Part shown: one piece after another, positions 1 to 8,547 of the stretch
How positions within the stretch are numbered: position 1 is the first letter of the stretch
Layout: the number at the start of each line of letters is the position of its first letter
Assembly: GCA_964607765.1 (NCBI GenBank)
Contig: CAZSNT010000026.1
Span: 16,678-80,677, forward strand
Length of the DNA stretch: 64,000 bases
Source of the DNA: CAZSNT01 sp964607765
GTDB taxonomy: Bacteria > Verrucomicrobiota > Lentisphaeria > Oligosphaerales > JABHEG01
Direction of reading: 5' to 3'
Program-made: the position numbers and the translations under genes
The notes under the pieces: generated by a model
Told to the model about the DNA's origin: nothing
The model's input: the letters and a program-made list of their open reading frames with translations, nothing else
The model's database searches: none

Positions 1-172
1 GACGTGGAGTCGCAGGTCATGATTCTCGAGCTCGGTGCCGGCCCGCCCACGGCCGCCAGAGGCACAGTCAACAAGCCCGCAATCCCGAACGGCACCAGCC
101 GGATGCCGCCGCCCCCACCCGGTACGCGCTCCCCCACAAGGCCCGGACGGCCTTGGTGAGGATGCCGTCACG

Positions 173-1507
173 GTGAAGCAGGAGTTCGGCAAGTACCTCA
201 GCAAGCGAGCTCACCTGCGCCCTGTCAGCGGGCCTGAACTCGCGTTGCGGCAACTGCGCCAGGCCGTGGTCATCCCCGCGTTCGCCGAATCGGAATTCCT
301 GCCCAGAACGCTGCAGAGCCTGGCCGACAACGATCCCGAACTCCGCCGCGGGACCCTCGTTCTCGTCGTCGTGAACAACACCGCCGCCCGGCCGGGCACG
401 AACATGCACGCCGAGCGCCAACGCGCCGCAGCGGCCGACAACCGCCGAACACTCGCCTGGCTGGCCGACGCCGCACCCACGCTGCCGCTGAATCTCGCGT
501 GGATCGACGCCGCATCCGATGGTCGGGAACTCCCGCATCCGGGCGGCGTGGGTATGGCGCGCAAGATCGGATGCGACACAGCCATCTCGCTGCTGGCCGA
601 CGGACGCGACGATGCCCCCCGCGCCGCGGACGCAGGCGATGTCGTTTTGCTCTGCCTCGATGCTGACACGCTGGTGCTGCCGGACTACCTGGCCGTCGCG
701 CGCGAACTGCTCGAGTCCGGCAGGGCGGGCGGCACCATCCCCTACCAACACCAGCGCGCCGACTCCCCGGAAGCGCAACGCGCCATCAGCTCTTATGAGC
801 TCTACATGCACACCTACGTCGCCGGACTCAGGAGCGCCCAGTCGCCCTACGCCTTCCACACAGTGGGGTCGGCCATGCTCTGTACCGCGACCGGGTACGT
901 GAAGGCGGGGGGGATGCCCGCGAAACGCCAGGCTGGCGAGGATTTCTACTTCCTGCAGCAGCTCGCAAAGACGGGTGGGGTTCAGGAACTGACCGGGACC
1001 ACGGTCTTCCCGTCCCCGCGCGTGTCCACACGTGTGCCGTTCGGGACCGGCCCCCGCATGGCCCAGGCACTCGAGGAACCCAGTGCCGATTTCCTGGCTC
1101 ACGCCCCCCAGACGTTCGCTGCACTGGCCCAATTCCTGTCGGTGGTCCGAGAGAACTTCGCGGCGCCGCCACTGGACATCCTGGCACGCCTGGACTGCGG
1201 CGAGACAGCCGAGTTTGTCCTGGGTAAGGGAGTCGAGCGCGTCCTGCCGCGCCTTCGGCGTCAGCACGGGACGGGCGAGCCGGGCCTGCGCGCCTTCCAT
1301 CAGTGGTTCGACGGTCTCGCAACCTTCCGCCTGATCAACCACCTCACCCAAACGCGCTGGCCGCAACGCCCTCTGCTCGAGACCGCGGGGGAGTTGCTGG
1401 TCAGTATGGGCCAACCCATCCCGCCAACTGCGAGCGCCGCAGCGCTGCTCGAAGCGTACCGCCGGCTCGACGAGAGGCGCCGCAGCCAACACCACGGCAG
1501 CAACTGA
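173..1507 (+). CDS. Family 2 glycosyltransferase, cytosolic
   Basis: A GT-A fold nucleotide-sugar transferase of family GT2, about 444 residues. The N-terminus carries the family signature VVIPAFAESEFLPRTLQSL. A DxD-type metal/nucleotide motif lies in CLDADTLVLPDY near residue 163, and an acidic GEDFYFLQQL motif follows, as in GT2 acceptor-side regions. No membrane segment is apparent. I chose the GTG at 173 because GGTGAGGA lies about 10 bases upstream; an ATG at 35 in the same frame would add 46 low-complexity Pro/Arg-rich residues unlike a GT2 start. The donor and acceptor sugars cannot be read from sequence. It lies at the edge of the envelope-glycosylation region but is separated from it by the toxin-antitoxin pair. 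Confidence 0.8.
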   Translation: MKQEFGKYLSKRAHLRPVSGPELALRQLRQAVVIPAFAESEFLPRTLQSLADNDPELRRGTLVLVVVNNTAARPGTNMHAERQRAAAADNRRTLAWLADAAPTLPLNLAWIDAASDGRELPHPGGVGMARKIGCDTAISLLADGRDDAPRAADAGDVVLLCLDADTLVLPDYLAVARELLESGRAGGTIPYQHQRADSPEAQRAISSYELYMHTYVAGLRSAQSPYAFHTVGSAMLCTATGYVKAGGMPAKRQAGEDFYFLQQLAKTGGVQELTGTTVFPSPRVSTRVPFGTGPRMAQALEEPSADFLAHAPQTFAALAQFLSVVRENFAAPPLDILARLDCGETAEFVLGKGVERVLPRLRRQHGTGEPGLRAFHQWFDGLATFRLINHLTQTRWPQRPLLETAGELLVSMGQPIPPTASAAALLEAYRRLDERRRSQHHGSN

Positions 1508-1930
1508 CACCGCCGCAGGGACTGTCCCCAAGCGAACGCAATCCGCGACAGCAGGCCGAGGGATACTCCCTGTTGGAGAGCTGAACGCCGTAGGCGTCGA
1601 AGGCGAAGCGGGAAGACAGCAGGCCCGAGGAGGAGGCCAGAGCGCGAGTGGAGCCGTGTCCGTCATATAGCAGATATGAGCTGATTCCGCCGACGGTCTG
1701 CGTCAGAACATCGCTGCCGATATCCCTTTTGTAAAAACCGGTGAGCGGTCCCAGAAAAACACAAGGACATCGGTCCTGGGAAGGATAGCTCCCTACTCAG
1801 GGATATCCCGTGGAGCGAACTGCAAAATATCAAAGAGCTACCGGTGGACGGAATCGGTGGGGCGTCCTCCCGGTTTCGTAAGCGTAGGTGGGATGGGCGG
1901 GGGAGTCAAGCGGCTCGACAGGATGGTCAG
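1508..1930. other. Intergenic region, no gene recognised
   Basis: About 420 bases between the glycosyltransferase and the toxin gene. I see no credible coding frame. A small imperfect hairpin (TCCCAG ... CTGGGA enclosing GGAC-ATCG-GTCC) lies near 1752-1788. A CTCC-ctgtt-GGAG hairpin near 1567 weakly resembles the first hairpin of the dispersed repeats further along. Confidence 0.5.
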
Positions 1931-2191
1931 CTATTGGTTGTAGACATCCTGTCGGTCGCCGATCCGGACGATGAGGATAAGAAGCTCGCCTTTGCGGACG
2001 GTATAGATGATCCGGTAGTTGCCGTCTCGAATGCGGAACAACTTGACCTTCGACTTGAGCTTCTTGACGCCAGGCGGGTAGGGATCCTCGGCAAGTCTCT
2101 CGATGCGCGCGACAATCCGGCTCTGGGCCTCCCGGGGGAGTTTGTGCAACTGCCGACGCGCGGCTGGTTTGAGGGCGATGCGGTAGTCCAT
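1931..2191 (-). CDS. RelE/ParE-family toxin
   Basis: An 86-residue protein with the RelE/ParE-superfamily layout: an N-terminal YRIALKPAARRQLHKL helix, a basic KKLKSKVKLFRIRDGNYRIIY strand region, and a C-terminal LLILIVRIGDRQDVY. The R-x-G-x-Y-R-I-I-Y element is the most conserved feature of the family. RelE members cleave mRNA on the ribosome, whereas ParE members poison gyrase. The basic strand and the -RxxxY- end favour the RelE side, but this is an inference. Its ATG lies one base after the antitoxin stop, so the pair is translationally coupled as is usual for type II modules. Confidence 0.88.
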   Translation of the reverse strand: MDYRIALKPAARRQLHKLPREAQSRIVARIERLAEDPYPPGVKKLKSKVKLFRIRDGNYRIIYTVRKGELLILIVRIGDRQDVYNQ

Positions 2192-2192
2192 A

Positions 2193-2438
2193 TCAGAGGC
2201 CCAGTTCCCGCTTCACGTCCTCAAGCGATGTCTGTCCAGGTTCGGCCAGTGCTTTCAGGGCCTCCTCAACATCCACGCGCTCCTCAATCCGCTCCAACAG
2301 ATGCAGATCCTCGAGGGGCAGGATCGCTGCCAGCTCTCGTCCACGCCTGGTCAGCACAATCCGCTCCTTGCCGTAGGCGCTTCGATTCAGCAGCTCTGCG
2401 AAGTGTTCCCGTGCCTCGACAGTCGTCATGGTAGTCAT
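2193..2438 (-). CDS. Phd/YefM-family antitoxin
   Basis: An antitoxin of about 81 residues preceding the RelE-like toxin. The N-terminal half (TVEAREHFAELLNRSAYGKE, then RIVLTRRGRELAAILPLEDL) is the Phd/YefM DNA-binding and dimerisation fold. The C-terminal acidic tail (EEALKALAEPGQTSLEDVK) would wrap the toxin. Two in-frame ATG codons (2438 and 2429) are possible; I chose 2438, with GGGAG about 11 bases upstream. Longer in-frame extension to 2540 would run through the operator and is rejected. Phd-type antitoxins normally autorepress their operon, consistent with the palindrome just upstream. Confidence 0.85.
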   Translation of the reverse strand: MTTMTTVEAREHFAELLNRSAYGKERIVLTRRGRELAAILPLEDLHLLERIEERVDVEEALKALAEPGQTSLEDVKRELGL

Positions 2439-2457
2439 AGTACAGCAACTCCCGGTT

Positions 2458-2487
2458 AACTGTACTAACTGTACATTCCGTACGGTT
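2458..2487 (-). promoter_or_regulatory. Probable toxin-antitoxin operator
   Basis: AACTGTAC occurs twice (2458-2465 and 2467-2474), and the second copy forms an inverted repeat with GTACGGTT (2480-2487) around ATTCC, with one mismatch. It lies 20-50 bases upstream of the antitoxin start, where a Phd-type autorepressor would bind. Binding is inferred, not shown. Confidence 0.55.
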
Positions 2488-2506
2488 GTCTGGCCAGTCG
2501 GGCGGA

Positions 2507-2665
2507 TCATTCGCGTTCGTCCTTTTCCCTGGGGTGACACCGGGCGTGGGTCTGGCGCAGGTCGTGGATGGTGAGTTTGGTGTAGGGTTTGAGCGTGTCG
2601 ACCGACTCGTGTCCGAGCAGGTCCTTGACGTGGTACAGACTGGCCTGGTTGCGGATCAACTTTGG
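2507..2665 (-). pseudogene. C-terminal remnant of a tyrosine recombinase
   Basis: The last ~50 codons read as the C-terminus of a XerC/D-type site-specific recombinase. LYHVKDLLGHESVDTLKPYT contains the conserved LLGH box and the nucleophilic tyrosine eight residues beyond its helix. The tail (KLTIHDLRQTHARCHPREKD) is the end seen in many integron/phage-type integrases. The rest of the enzyme, including the catalytic Arg and the R-x-x-H box, is missing: the frame upstream runs into the antisense of the TPR protein gene. No start codon of its own is convincing. It is a relic of an integration event next to the toxin-antitoxin pair. Confidence 0.7.
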
Positions 2666-2741
2666 CACCCCAGCCCTTCGTACGCGAAGGTGCTGTCGCG
2701 GCCCGGCGCGTATCGGGCCAGGAACTGCGGCAAGTCTCTGG

Positions 2742-5249
2742 CTACGGCGCGGGCGGCGTCTGCCTGGTCGGCGCGACGGCAGTCTGCAGCCTCTTGATCG
2801 CATCCACAGCCGGAGGCCAGTCGGGGCGCTTCGCAAGAGCCGTCTGCCAAGACTGCAGCGCTTTCTCCGGGTGGCCCTGAGCCTCGAGGACGTTGGCCAG
2901 ATTCGCGTGCGCCTCGACCATGTCCGGCGCGTCGCGGATGACGCGTTCCAGGATCTCGCGAGCCTCGCCGAAAGCACCGGTTCGCGCGAGAACGGTGCCC
3001 AAATCGTGGCGCACATTGTGCAGAGAGGGATCGAGCTCCAAGGCAGCCCGGTACTGTTCTACCGTGCCGCCAACGTCGCCCAGTGCCAGCAGCGCCTGGG
3101 ACAGGTTCACGCGGGCCGTCGCCCAGCGAGGGCGACGTTTGACAACGAAGGAGTAGGAGACCACGGCCTCGGTGACACGGCCTGCCTCCAGCAGCACGGC
3201 GCCCAGATTGACGTGAGACTCCACACGATCGGGCTGGGCGTCCAGCGAACGGCGATACCACTCGATGGCTTCCGCCGTTTCCCCCCGCTTCGCCGCCAGA
3301 TCGCCCAGATTGGCCATGGCTGCAGCCAATGACGGGGACAGGCTGAGAGCCTTGTGGAAATGCTCGGCCGCCGCCTCGTCGTTGCCGCTCGTCAGTGCCA
3401 GACCGCCGAGAGCCATGCTGATTTCCACCGATTCGGCGTCATGCTTGTCCAGGGCCTCCTCGAGGTAGGCCTCGCCTGCTGCCGGACCATCTGTCCTGGC
3501 GATCACCCCCCCCATTCTGGCATGCGCCTGCATGTTCTCGGGCTCCAGCCCCAGCACGTCCGCGTACCGAGCCCGGGCCCGGGCCGTCTCCCCGGCTTCG
3601 AACAATGCGTCCCCCAAGGCCAGAAGCCGAGGCACGGAGCGTGGCGCGGTCCTGACAGCCCCCCCCAACGCGGCCAGCGCCTCGGCCGGCTTCCCCGCGT
3701 CGGTCAGCGCCTTGCTCAGCTCGATCTGGGCAAAGTCCCGGGCCGGGAGCATCCTGGCAGCCTTCACAAAGTGGGGAAGCGCCCGGCTCAGCTGCCCCTC
3801 CTGTCGAAGCGCCAAGGCGAGTTGGAGGTGTGCCATGCCGTTCGCACGCGCGTTGACTTTGATGGCTCGTGTCCACATGGCCACGCTGTCCGCCCAGTGC
3901 GGAAGGTAACGCTGAGTCGCAACAAACAAGCCTGTCAGCGCCACACCTGCGGCAACTGGCACCGCGACAGCTCTGCGACGATGCGGCAGTGCCTGCGAAG
4001 CGTGCCAGGCCGCCCACGACACGGCTGCATAGATGCCTACCGCGGGCAGGTACAGGAAGCGGTCAGCCATCTGCTGTGGCCCGACCTGCACCAGGCCGCT
4101 GACAGGAAACAGTACGCCCAGGAACCAGAACCAGCCCACAGCCAGGTAAGGCGCGCGGCCCGACGCCAACAGGACCACGCCGGTCACGGCAACCAGCAGG
4201 AACGCGCAAAACGCCGCATCGGACAAGCTCGGAACGGCCGCGGGCGGATGGAACGGAGACAGGCCGATCGGCAGAAGAAGCCGACGAGCATAGGACACGT
4301 ACGCTGTGGCAGTGTGCGCCAGTCGGGCTTTGAACGACAGGCTCTCCAAGTCAGCGATCGCGCTGCCGGCCGCACGCACGGTGAGAACACAAGCAACCAA
4401 GGCGAGTGCGAACAGCGGCAGTTTTTCGATCATGAGCCGCCCGAACGACCGCCGCCCGTCAGACGTGAGCAGCGCCGGAGTGCTGATGCGCCGAAGGGGC
4501 CACACATCCGCGAGCACCAACACGAACGGGAATACCACGAAAATGGGCTTGCTGAGCTGGCCGAGAACAAACGCCGCACACACACCCGCATACCGAAGCC
4601 ACCCGCCTTTGCGCGTCCACAGGCAGTACAGTGTCAAGCCGCTCATCCAGAACACGCCGCCCAGAACATCTTTGCGCTCCGTGATCCAAGCCACGGACTC
4701 CACGTGCACCGGGTGCACGGCAAACAGTGCGGCACAAAACGCGCTCGGCCCAATCAGCCCGGTCGCCAACCACAAGAAACCAAACAGCAGGGCGGCGGCC
4801 ACGCCTTGGTAGAACGCGTTCATCACATGGGCAGGCCCGGGCCCCGGACCGAACAGCTCAACGTCCAGCATGTGGGAGATGTGCGTGACCGGCAGCCAGT
4901 AGTCGGAGTTGGCGCTCGGCGAGACCAATTCCGCCTCAAACGCCCAGCGGATACCCTCGAGCGAAAGCCCGTTCTGTACGTGCGGGTTGTTCTGCACATA
5001 CTTCGGGTCATCCCAGTTGAGATACTGAAACCCCCTGGTCTGCCAGAACGTCACGAGGACCAGAACAGCAATCACCGCGGCCGTCATGCCGGGCGACAGC
5101 GCCCAACCAGTCGGCCGACTTTGAGCGCCCTGTCCGTGGAGCGACCGGGCATCGTTCTGGTCCGTCTGGGCAGCAGACGCAGCTGAGCCAGGGGCGCCGC
5201 GCCCGCCCAGCCCCGCTTCGCCGCCATCCTGACTATCCCGTTGCGTCAT
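2742..5249 (-). CDS. TMTC-like membrane glycosyltransferase with TPR repeats
   Basis: An 835-residue inner-membrane protein. The N-terminal ~420 residues hold about ten hydrophobic segments and GT-C-type features: an acidic first loop (YLNWDDPKYV, NWDD motif) and the signature AVHPVHVESVAWITERKDVL, also seen in eukaryotic TMTC O-mannosyltransferases. The C-terminal ~400 residues are tandem TPRs (for example ESHVNLGAVLLEAGRVTEAV). Known TMTC proteins transfer mannose from a dolichol-linked donor to proteins; a polyprenyl-phosphate donor here is an inference. The ATG at 5249 has AGGAGA 7 bases upstream. It is one of three paralogues in the window. The gene ends just before the integrase stump, in the same orientation. 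Confidence 0.85.
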   Translation of the reverse strand: MTQRDSQDGGEAGLGGRGAPGSAASAAQTDQNDARSLHGQGAQSRPTGWALSPGMTAAVIAVLVLVTFWQTRGFQYLNWDDPKYVQNNPHVQNGLSLEGIRWAFEAELVSPSANSDYWLPVTHISHMLDVELFGPGPGPAHVMNAFYQGVAAALLFGFLWLATGLIGPSAFCAALFAVHPVHVESVAWITERKDVLGGVFWMSGLTLYCLWTRKGGWLRYAGVCAAFVLGQLSKPIFVVFPFVLVLADVWPLRRISTPALLTSDGRRSFGRLMIEKLPLFALALVACVLTVRAAGSAIADLESLSFKARLAHTATAYVSYARRLLLPIGLSPFHPPAAVPSLSDAAFCAFLLVAVTGVVLLASGRAPYLAVGWFWFLGVLFPVSGLVQVGPQQMADRFLYLPAVGIYAAVSWAAWHASQALPHRRRAVAVPVAAGVALTGLFVATQRYLPHWADSVAMWTRAIKVNARANGMAHLQLALALRQEGQLSRALPHFVKAARMLPARDFAQIELSKALTDAGKPAEALAALGGAVRTAPRSVPRLLALGDALFEAGETARARARYADVLGLEPENMQAHARMGGVIARTDGPAAGEAYLEEALDKHDAESVEISMALGGLALTSGNDEAAAEHFHKALSLSPSLAAAMANLGDLAAKRGETAEAIEWYRRSLDAQPDRVESHVNLGAVLLEAGRVTEAVVSYSFVVKRRPRWATARVNLSQALLALGDVGGTVEQYRAALELDPSLHNVRHDLGTVLARTGAFGEAREILERVIRDAPDMVEAHANLANVLEAQGHPEKALQSWQTALAKRPDWPPAVDAIKRLQTAVAPTRQTPPAP

Positions 5250-5286
5250 GCATTGTCTCCTGTTGCGAGACTGAGCCACGCCTGTC

Positions 5287-7185
5287 TCACTGGGCCGGTT
5301 GCGGCGGAGCAGGCTCCGGCGGCGGAGCAGGAGTCGAGAACAGCGCGAAATGCCTGCTGTTCTGTCGGTTGATCGGGCCGCCGGAGAAGAAGAGCGTTTT
5401 CTCGACCAGTTGCGAAGCGTCCTCATCCCAGACAGCAACGTCCACGGCGACACAGCCGTCAGCCGCAACGCCCGGGACAAGCGCCAACGGGACGGCCGCC
5501 TCAACGCTGCAGCCGTCCTGTTTGAGCTGAGTAGTCACGCGTATGCCGGACTCCTGCTGTTCAACCCCTGTCACGGCGTGTGCCCCGTCCGCCAACACGT
5601 CGATCGTGATCAACTCGCCCGGGGCGCGGAACGCGTAACCGGCGGCGGCCCGGTCTTCTTGGGAACGTCGGTCGAGAAAGAGACAGACACGAGCATCCGT
5701 GCCGCGCTCCCGCCGCGTCCCTACATCGTCGTCGTGCACCGTCACGGCCAGGTGCAGCACGTCGTCGTGCACGCCCACGAACAATCGGGCGGAGAGATCG
5801 TCCGGGCCGGACCAGGCGCTCTTGCCGCGCACAACCTGCGCCACATGCGCCAGCTCATGGCCGTGCGACGACCACTCACCGGGCCGGCCGTCGAGAACCG
5901 GGGCCTCCGAGAGCTCGGCCAGGCGCCCCGACATGGTGCACCACGGCGTCGCCACCATCTCAATGGGGAACTGGGGGCCGTGGCTGTGCGCCGCATCTGT
6001 AACGCGGAGCTGGAACACGGGCTGGGCCAGCTTCAGCGAAGCGGTCGCCGGGTGGATGAAGCGGAACTCCTGCAGAAACTCCTCGCCCGGGCCCAGGCTG
6101 AAGCCCAGAATCTGCGGATCCACGCGCACCTCCTCGTTGCTGAACTGCCACGCTGCCTCGTACACGAGCTTGCGCCTGGTGGGGTTCTCACACGTGACGC
6201 GCGTCACCGATTCGCCGGGTAGCACAGCACTTGAGGACACGCTCCGGCGGACCAGATCACGGTCGCGCTGTACCTCACGCGAGAAGTGGTCCGCACGCAC
6301 TGCGCCCGCGCCCGACAGCACGGTGGCCTTCAAGCCGGCCGCCGAGAAGTGACACCACACCACACCAGGCGTCAGGCCATCGGGGCTCACACGTTCGTGC
6401 TGTGACCAGCATGCCGGAGCTGTCTCAAAGTACGTAATGCCGGCGGCCTGCCACCAGGAAAACCGTGCCGAGCCGGCACACAGCACGAACAGATCCCCGG
6501 CGGCACGGCGCAACTCCGTCTCCACACGCTGCCAGACAGCGGGCGCGGCAACGGTCCACAGCGGTCTGTCGAGCAACAGAACAGTGTGGGGCACACTCTC
6601 CGCCCCAAAAGAGAGAAGGGAGCCGAGATCCGCCGCTCCCGATTCGCGCGCAGCGGCCGCCCCGATCAGGCGCGAGGCAGTCACGAACCGGAGACACCCA
6701 AAAGGCGCGCAATCGATACGCGCCGGCTCCGCGTCGCTCCCGAACAGAAACAGCGGCACGGGGATCGTGTCCGGCCCGAACTCAAATCGCTGCTGCCCTG
6801 CCATGAACCTGCCGTCAACTGTGGTGCTCACATCCGACAGCAGGACGATGAAACGCGGCCCCATTGACGCTGCCAGCGCCAGCTGCTCACGCAGGCCTGA
6901 CAGATCACGGTCGCCAGCCTGACGGTGCGCGATGAGAGCAAACGTCCAATGCTCTTCACCCGATGGCGCATCGGCACTGAAATTCATGCTTGCAGACGCC
7001 CAGTCCGAGTGCCGCACAGTCGCAGCACGGCGCCTCTCCACGGGCGGCGGCGGGGAAGACATTGGGGACGGGGACTGCTCGGTAACAGTGCGGCGCGGCG
7101 GCGGCGGCAACCGCGGCAGCGTCGGCCGGCACGCAGCAACCAGCACACCACACATCGCACACACCAGAAGCACGGGCCGGTTCAC
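5287..7185 (-). CDS. Exported lipoprotein with phosphoesterase-like and CBM9-like domains
   Basis: About 632 residues. The N-terminus (VNRPVLLVCAMCGVLVAAC) is a signal peptide ending in a lipobox-like VAAC, so a lipid-anchored product is likely. Residues ~65-300 (HWTFALIAHRQAGD, then FIVLLSDVS) weakly resemble the calcineurin-like phosphoesterases common in this group, but the metal ligands DxH and GDxxD are not preserved. The last ~190 residues (APVLDGRPGEWSSHGHE to VCLFLDRRS) look like a family 9 carbohydrate-binding domain. The GTG at 7185 is chosen for the signal peptide; a GTG at 7293 with GGGAGAG upstream is a possible longer start. It precedes the TMTC-like gene by 37 bases and may be cotranscribed with it. 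Confidence 0.65.
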   Translation of the reverse strand: MNRPVLLVCAMCGVLVAACRPTLPRLPPPPRRTVTEQSPSPMSSPPPPVERRRAATVRHSDWASASMNFSADAPSGEEHWTFALIAHRQAGDRDLSGLREQLALAASMGPRFIVLLSDVSTTVDGRFMAGQQRFEFGPDTIPVPLFLFGSDAEPARIDCAPFGCLRFVTASRLIGAAAARESGAADLGSLLSFGAESVPHTVLLLDRPLWTVAAPAVWQRVETELRRAAGDLFVLCAGSARFSWWQAAGITYFETAPACWSQHERVSPDGLTPGVVWCHFSAAGLKATVLSGAGAVRADHFSREVQRDRDLVRRSVSSSAVLPGESVTRVTCENPTRRKLVYEAAWQFSNEEVRVDPQILGFSLGPGEEFLQEFRFIHPATASLKLAQPVFQLRVTDAAHSHGPQFPIEMVATPWCTMSGRLAELSEAPVLDGRPGEWSSHGHELAHVAQVVRGKSAWSGPDDLSARLFVGVHDDVLHLAVTVHDDDVGTRRERGTDARVCLFLDRRSQEDRAAAGYAFRAPGELITIDVLADGAHAVTGVEQQESGIRVTTQLKQDGCSVEAAVPLALVPGVAADGCVAVDVAVWDEDASQLVEKTLFFSGGPINRQNSRHFALFSTPAPPPEPAPPQPAQ

Positions 7186-7584
7186 CGGCGCTGACGCGGC
7201 CGTGTCGCCGCGGCTCGATCGCGCGGCGCCTGAATCAGACCGCCACTCTCTGAGGCGGCGGTTCGGCCCTGGACTGCCACAACGGCTCTGCACCAATTCG
7301 CCTGCTCTCCCTTCGTCTGGTAAACACGGGCCCGCCGGAGGGCATGCAGCCTGCGGAGCGCGCGTGTTCGTTACCATACCCAGAACGCGCCGGTTTTCCA
7401 CACTTCGAATCAGCGCCCTGCAGCCGGTCTGTCTCGTGCGCGGACGCGCTCGAGCCGGATCTGAAGCCGTACACCATCCATTGGCAATGCGGCCCGCCTG
7501 CTCTATCTTGCCTGTGCTCTGCGGCGCCAGGCGATGGCCTCGGCCCGAGTGGACACGCGGTGTTGCTCCAGCTAAAGGAGAACC
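7186..7584. other. Divergent intergenic region
   Basis: About 400 bases between divergently transcribed genes. I see no further coding frame and no clear promoter, only the AAAGGAG ribosome site at 7574-7580 serving the rightward gene. The left part could be translated if the lipoprotein uses its upstream start at 7293. Confidence 0.45.
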
Positions 7585-8547
7585 ATGCCAAACAAGTTCC
7601 ACCTGTCACGTGTGGCTCGGTATGTGCCGCTCGCTCTGTCCATATTGCTCTTGGCGCTGGTCTTCCGGGGCGTGGACTGCAGCCGCCTGGCGGCGCACCT
7701 CTCGGCCCCCGAGACACTTCCCCTGGTGGCGCTGATCGTGCTTCTGCCGCTCAGCCTGGGAACGCGCGCCGTCCGCTACTCGATGCTGTTCAACGACGAT
7801 GGGAGTCGGCTGCGGTTCGTCGATTCGACCCGCCTGTTGCTCGTGGGGTTGGGGCTCAACATGTTCTGCCCGGCGAGCACCGGTGACGTTTTCAAAGGCT
7901 ACTTCGGCTACAGAATGACGGGAATCAAGGAGCGGATGGTCTCGGTGAGTGTACTTGACAAGTGCATGGCTCTGGCCGCTGTCCCGTGCCTCGGCGTGCC
8001 GCCGCTGCTGTGGAAGGGAGAGATGCTCTTTGCAGGTCTGTCGCTGCCTTTGGTGCTGCCGCTGTTGGTGCTCGCCGTGGGCCAGATGCTGGTGAGGCGG
8101 TGGCCGGAGAAGTCACGCTGCCTTGACAGGCTCACGCAATTGCTTCGGGAGAAGCTCGACGTGCGCAAACTCGTGACTGAATCCCGGGTGAGTTCGAGCT
8201 GTTTTGCGGGCGCGATGGTGCTGTCCGTCGTGGGCTGGCTGATCACCTACACGCAGCTGTACCTGTGCTTCCAGGTCCTCCGCGCGGACGTCCACCTGCG
8301 GCTGGTCCTGTCCCGGGCGCCCCTGCTGACTGCGGTGCGCCTGAACCCGTTCGCCAGCAATGGGCTTGGATCGGATGAGGCAGCAATGGTGTTCTTGTTC
8401 AATACCGCCAACACGGATCAGTCTGCGATACTGGCGTCGGCCCTCCTGTATCGGGCTGTGTTGCTCGTGCTGCCCGGCATCATCGGGCTGGCCCTGGTCC
8501 ACTCCACATGGCACACTGAAACGTCGTGCGACGGCTCAAGTCGGTGA
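7585..8547 (+). CDS. YbhN/AglD-like flippase-type membrane protein (UPF0104)
   Basis: A 320-residue polytopic protein of the family that includes the membrane half of lysylphosphatidylglycerol synthase, YbhN and archaeal AglD. About seven hydrophobic segments are visible (for example YVPLALSILLLALVF and LPLVALIVLLPLSLG). A short cytosolic element (CPASTGDVFKGYFGYRMTG) matches the conserved G-D-x-x-K-x-Y region of the family. Members next to glycosyltransferases are generally thought to move polyprenyl-linked sugars or lipids, which is an inference here. Start is well supported by AAAGGAG five bases upstream. The 3' end overlaps the opposing gene by 12 bases. Confidence 0.8.
   Translation: MPNKFHLSRVARYVPLALSILLLALVFRGVDCSRLAAHLSAPETLPLVALIVLLPLSLGTRAVRYSMLFNDDGSRLRFVDSTRLLLVGLGLNMFCPASTGDVFKGYFGYRMTGIKERMVSVSVLDKCMALAAVPCLGVPPLLWKGEMLFAGLSLPLVLPLLVLAVGQMLVRRWPEKSRCLDRLTQLLREKLDVRKLVTESRVSSSCFAGAMVLSVVGWLITYTQLYLCFQVLRADVHLRLVLSRAPLLTAVRLNPFASNGLGSDEAAMVFLFNTANTDQSAILASALLYRAVLLVLPGIIGLALVHSTWHTETSCDGSSR

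Noticed and set aside
1844..2434. Plus-strand 196-codon frame
   Set aside because: Antisense to the toxin and antitoxin genes, which have clear family matches and coupled starts.
3354..5186. A 610-codon plus-strand open frame
   Set aside because: Antisense to the TMTC-like gene; composition is typical of the opposite strand of a GC-rich gene and no family is recognisable.
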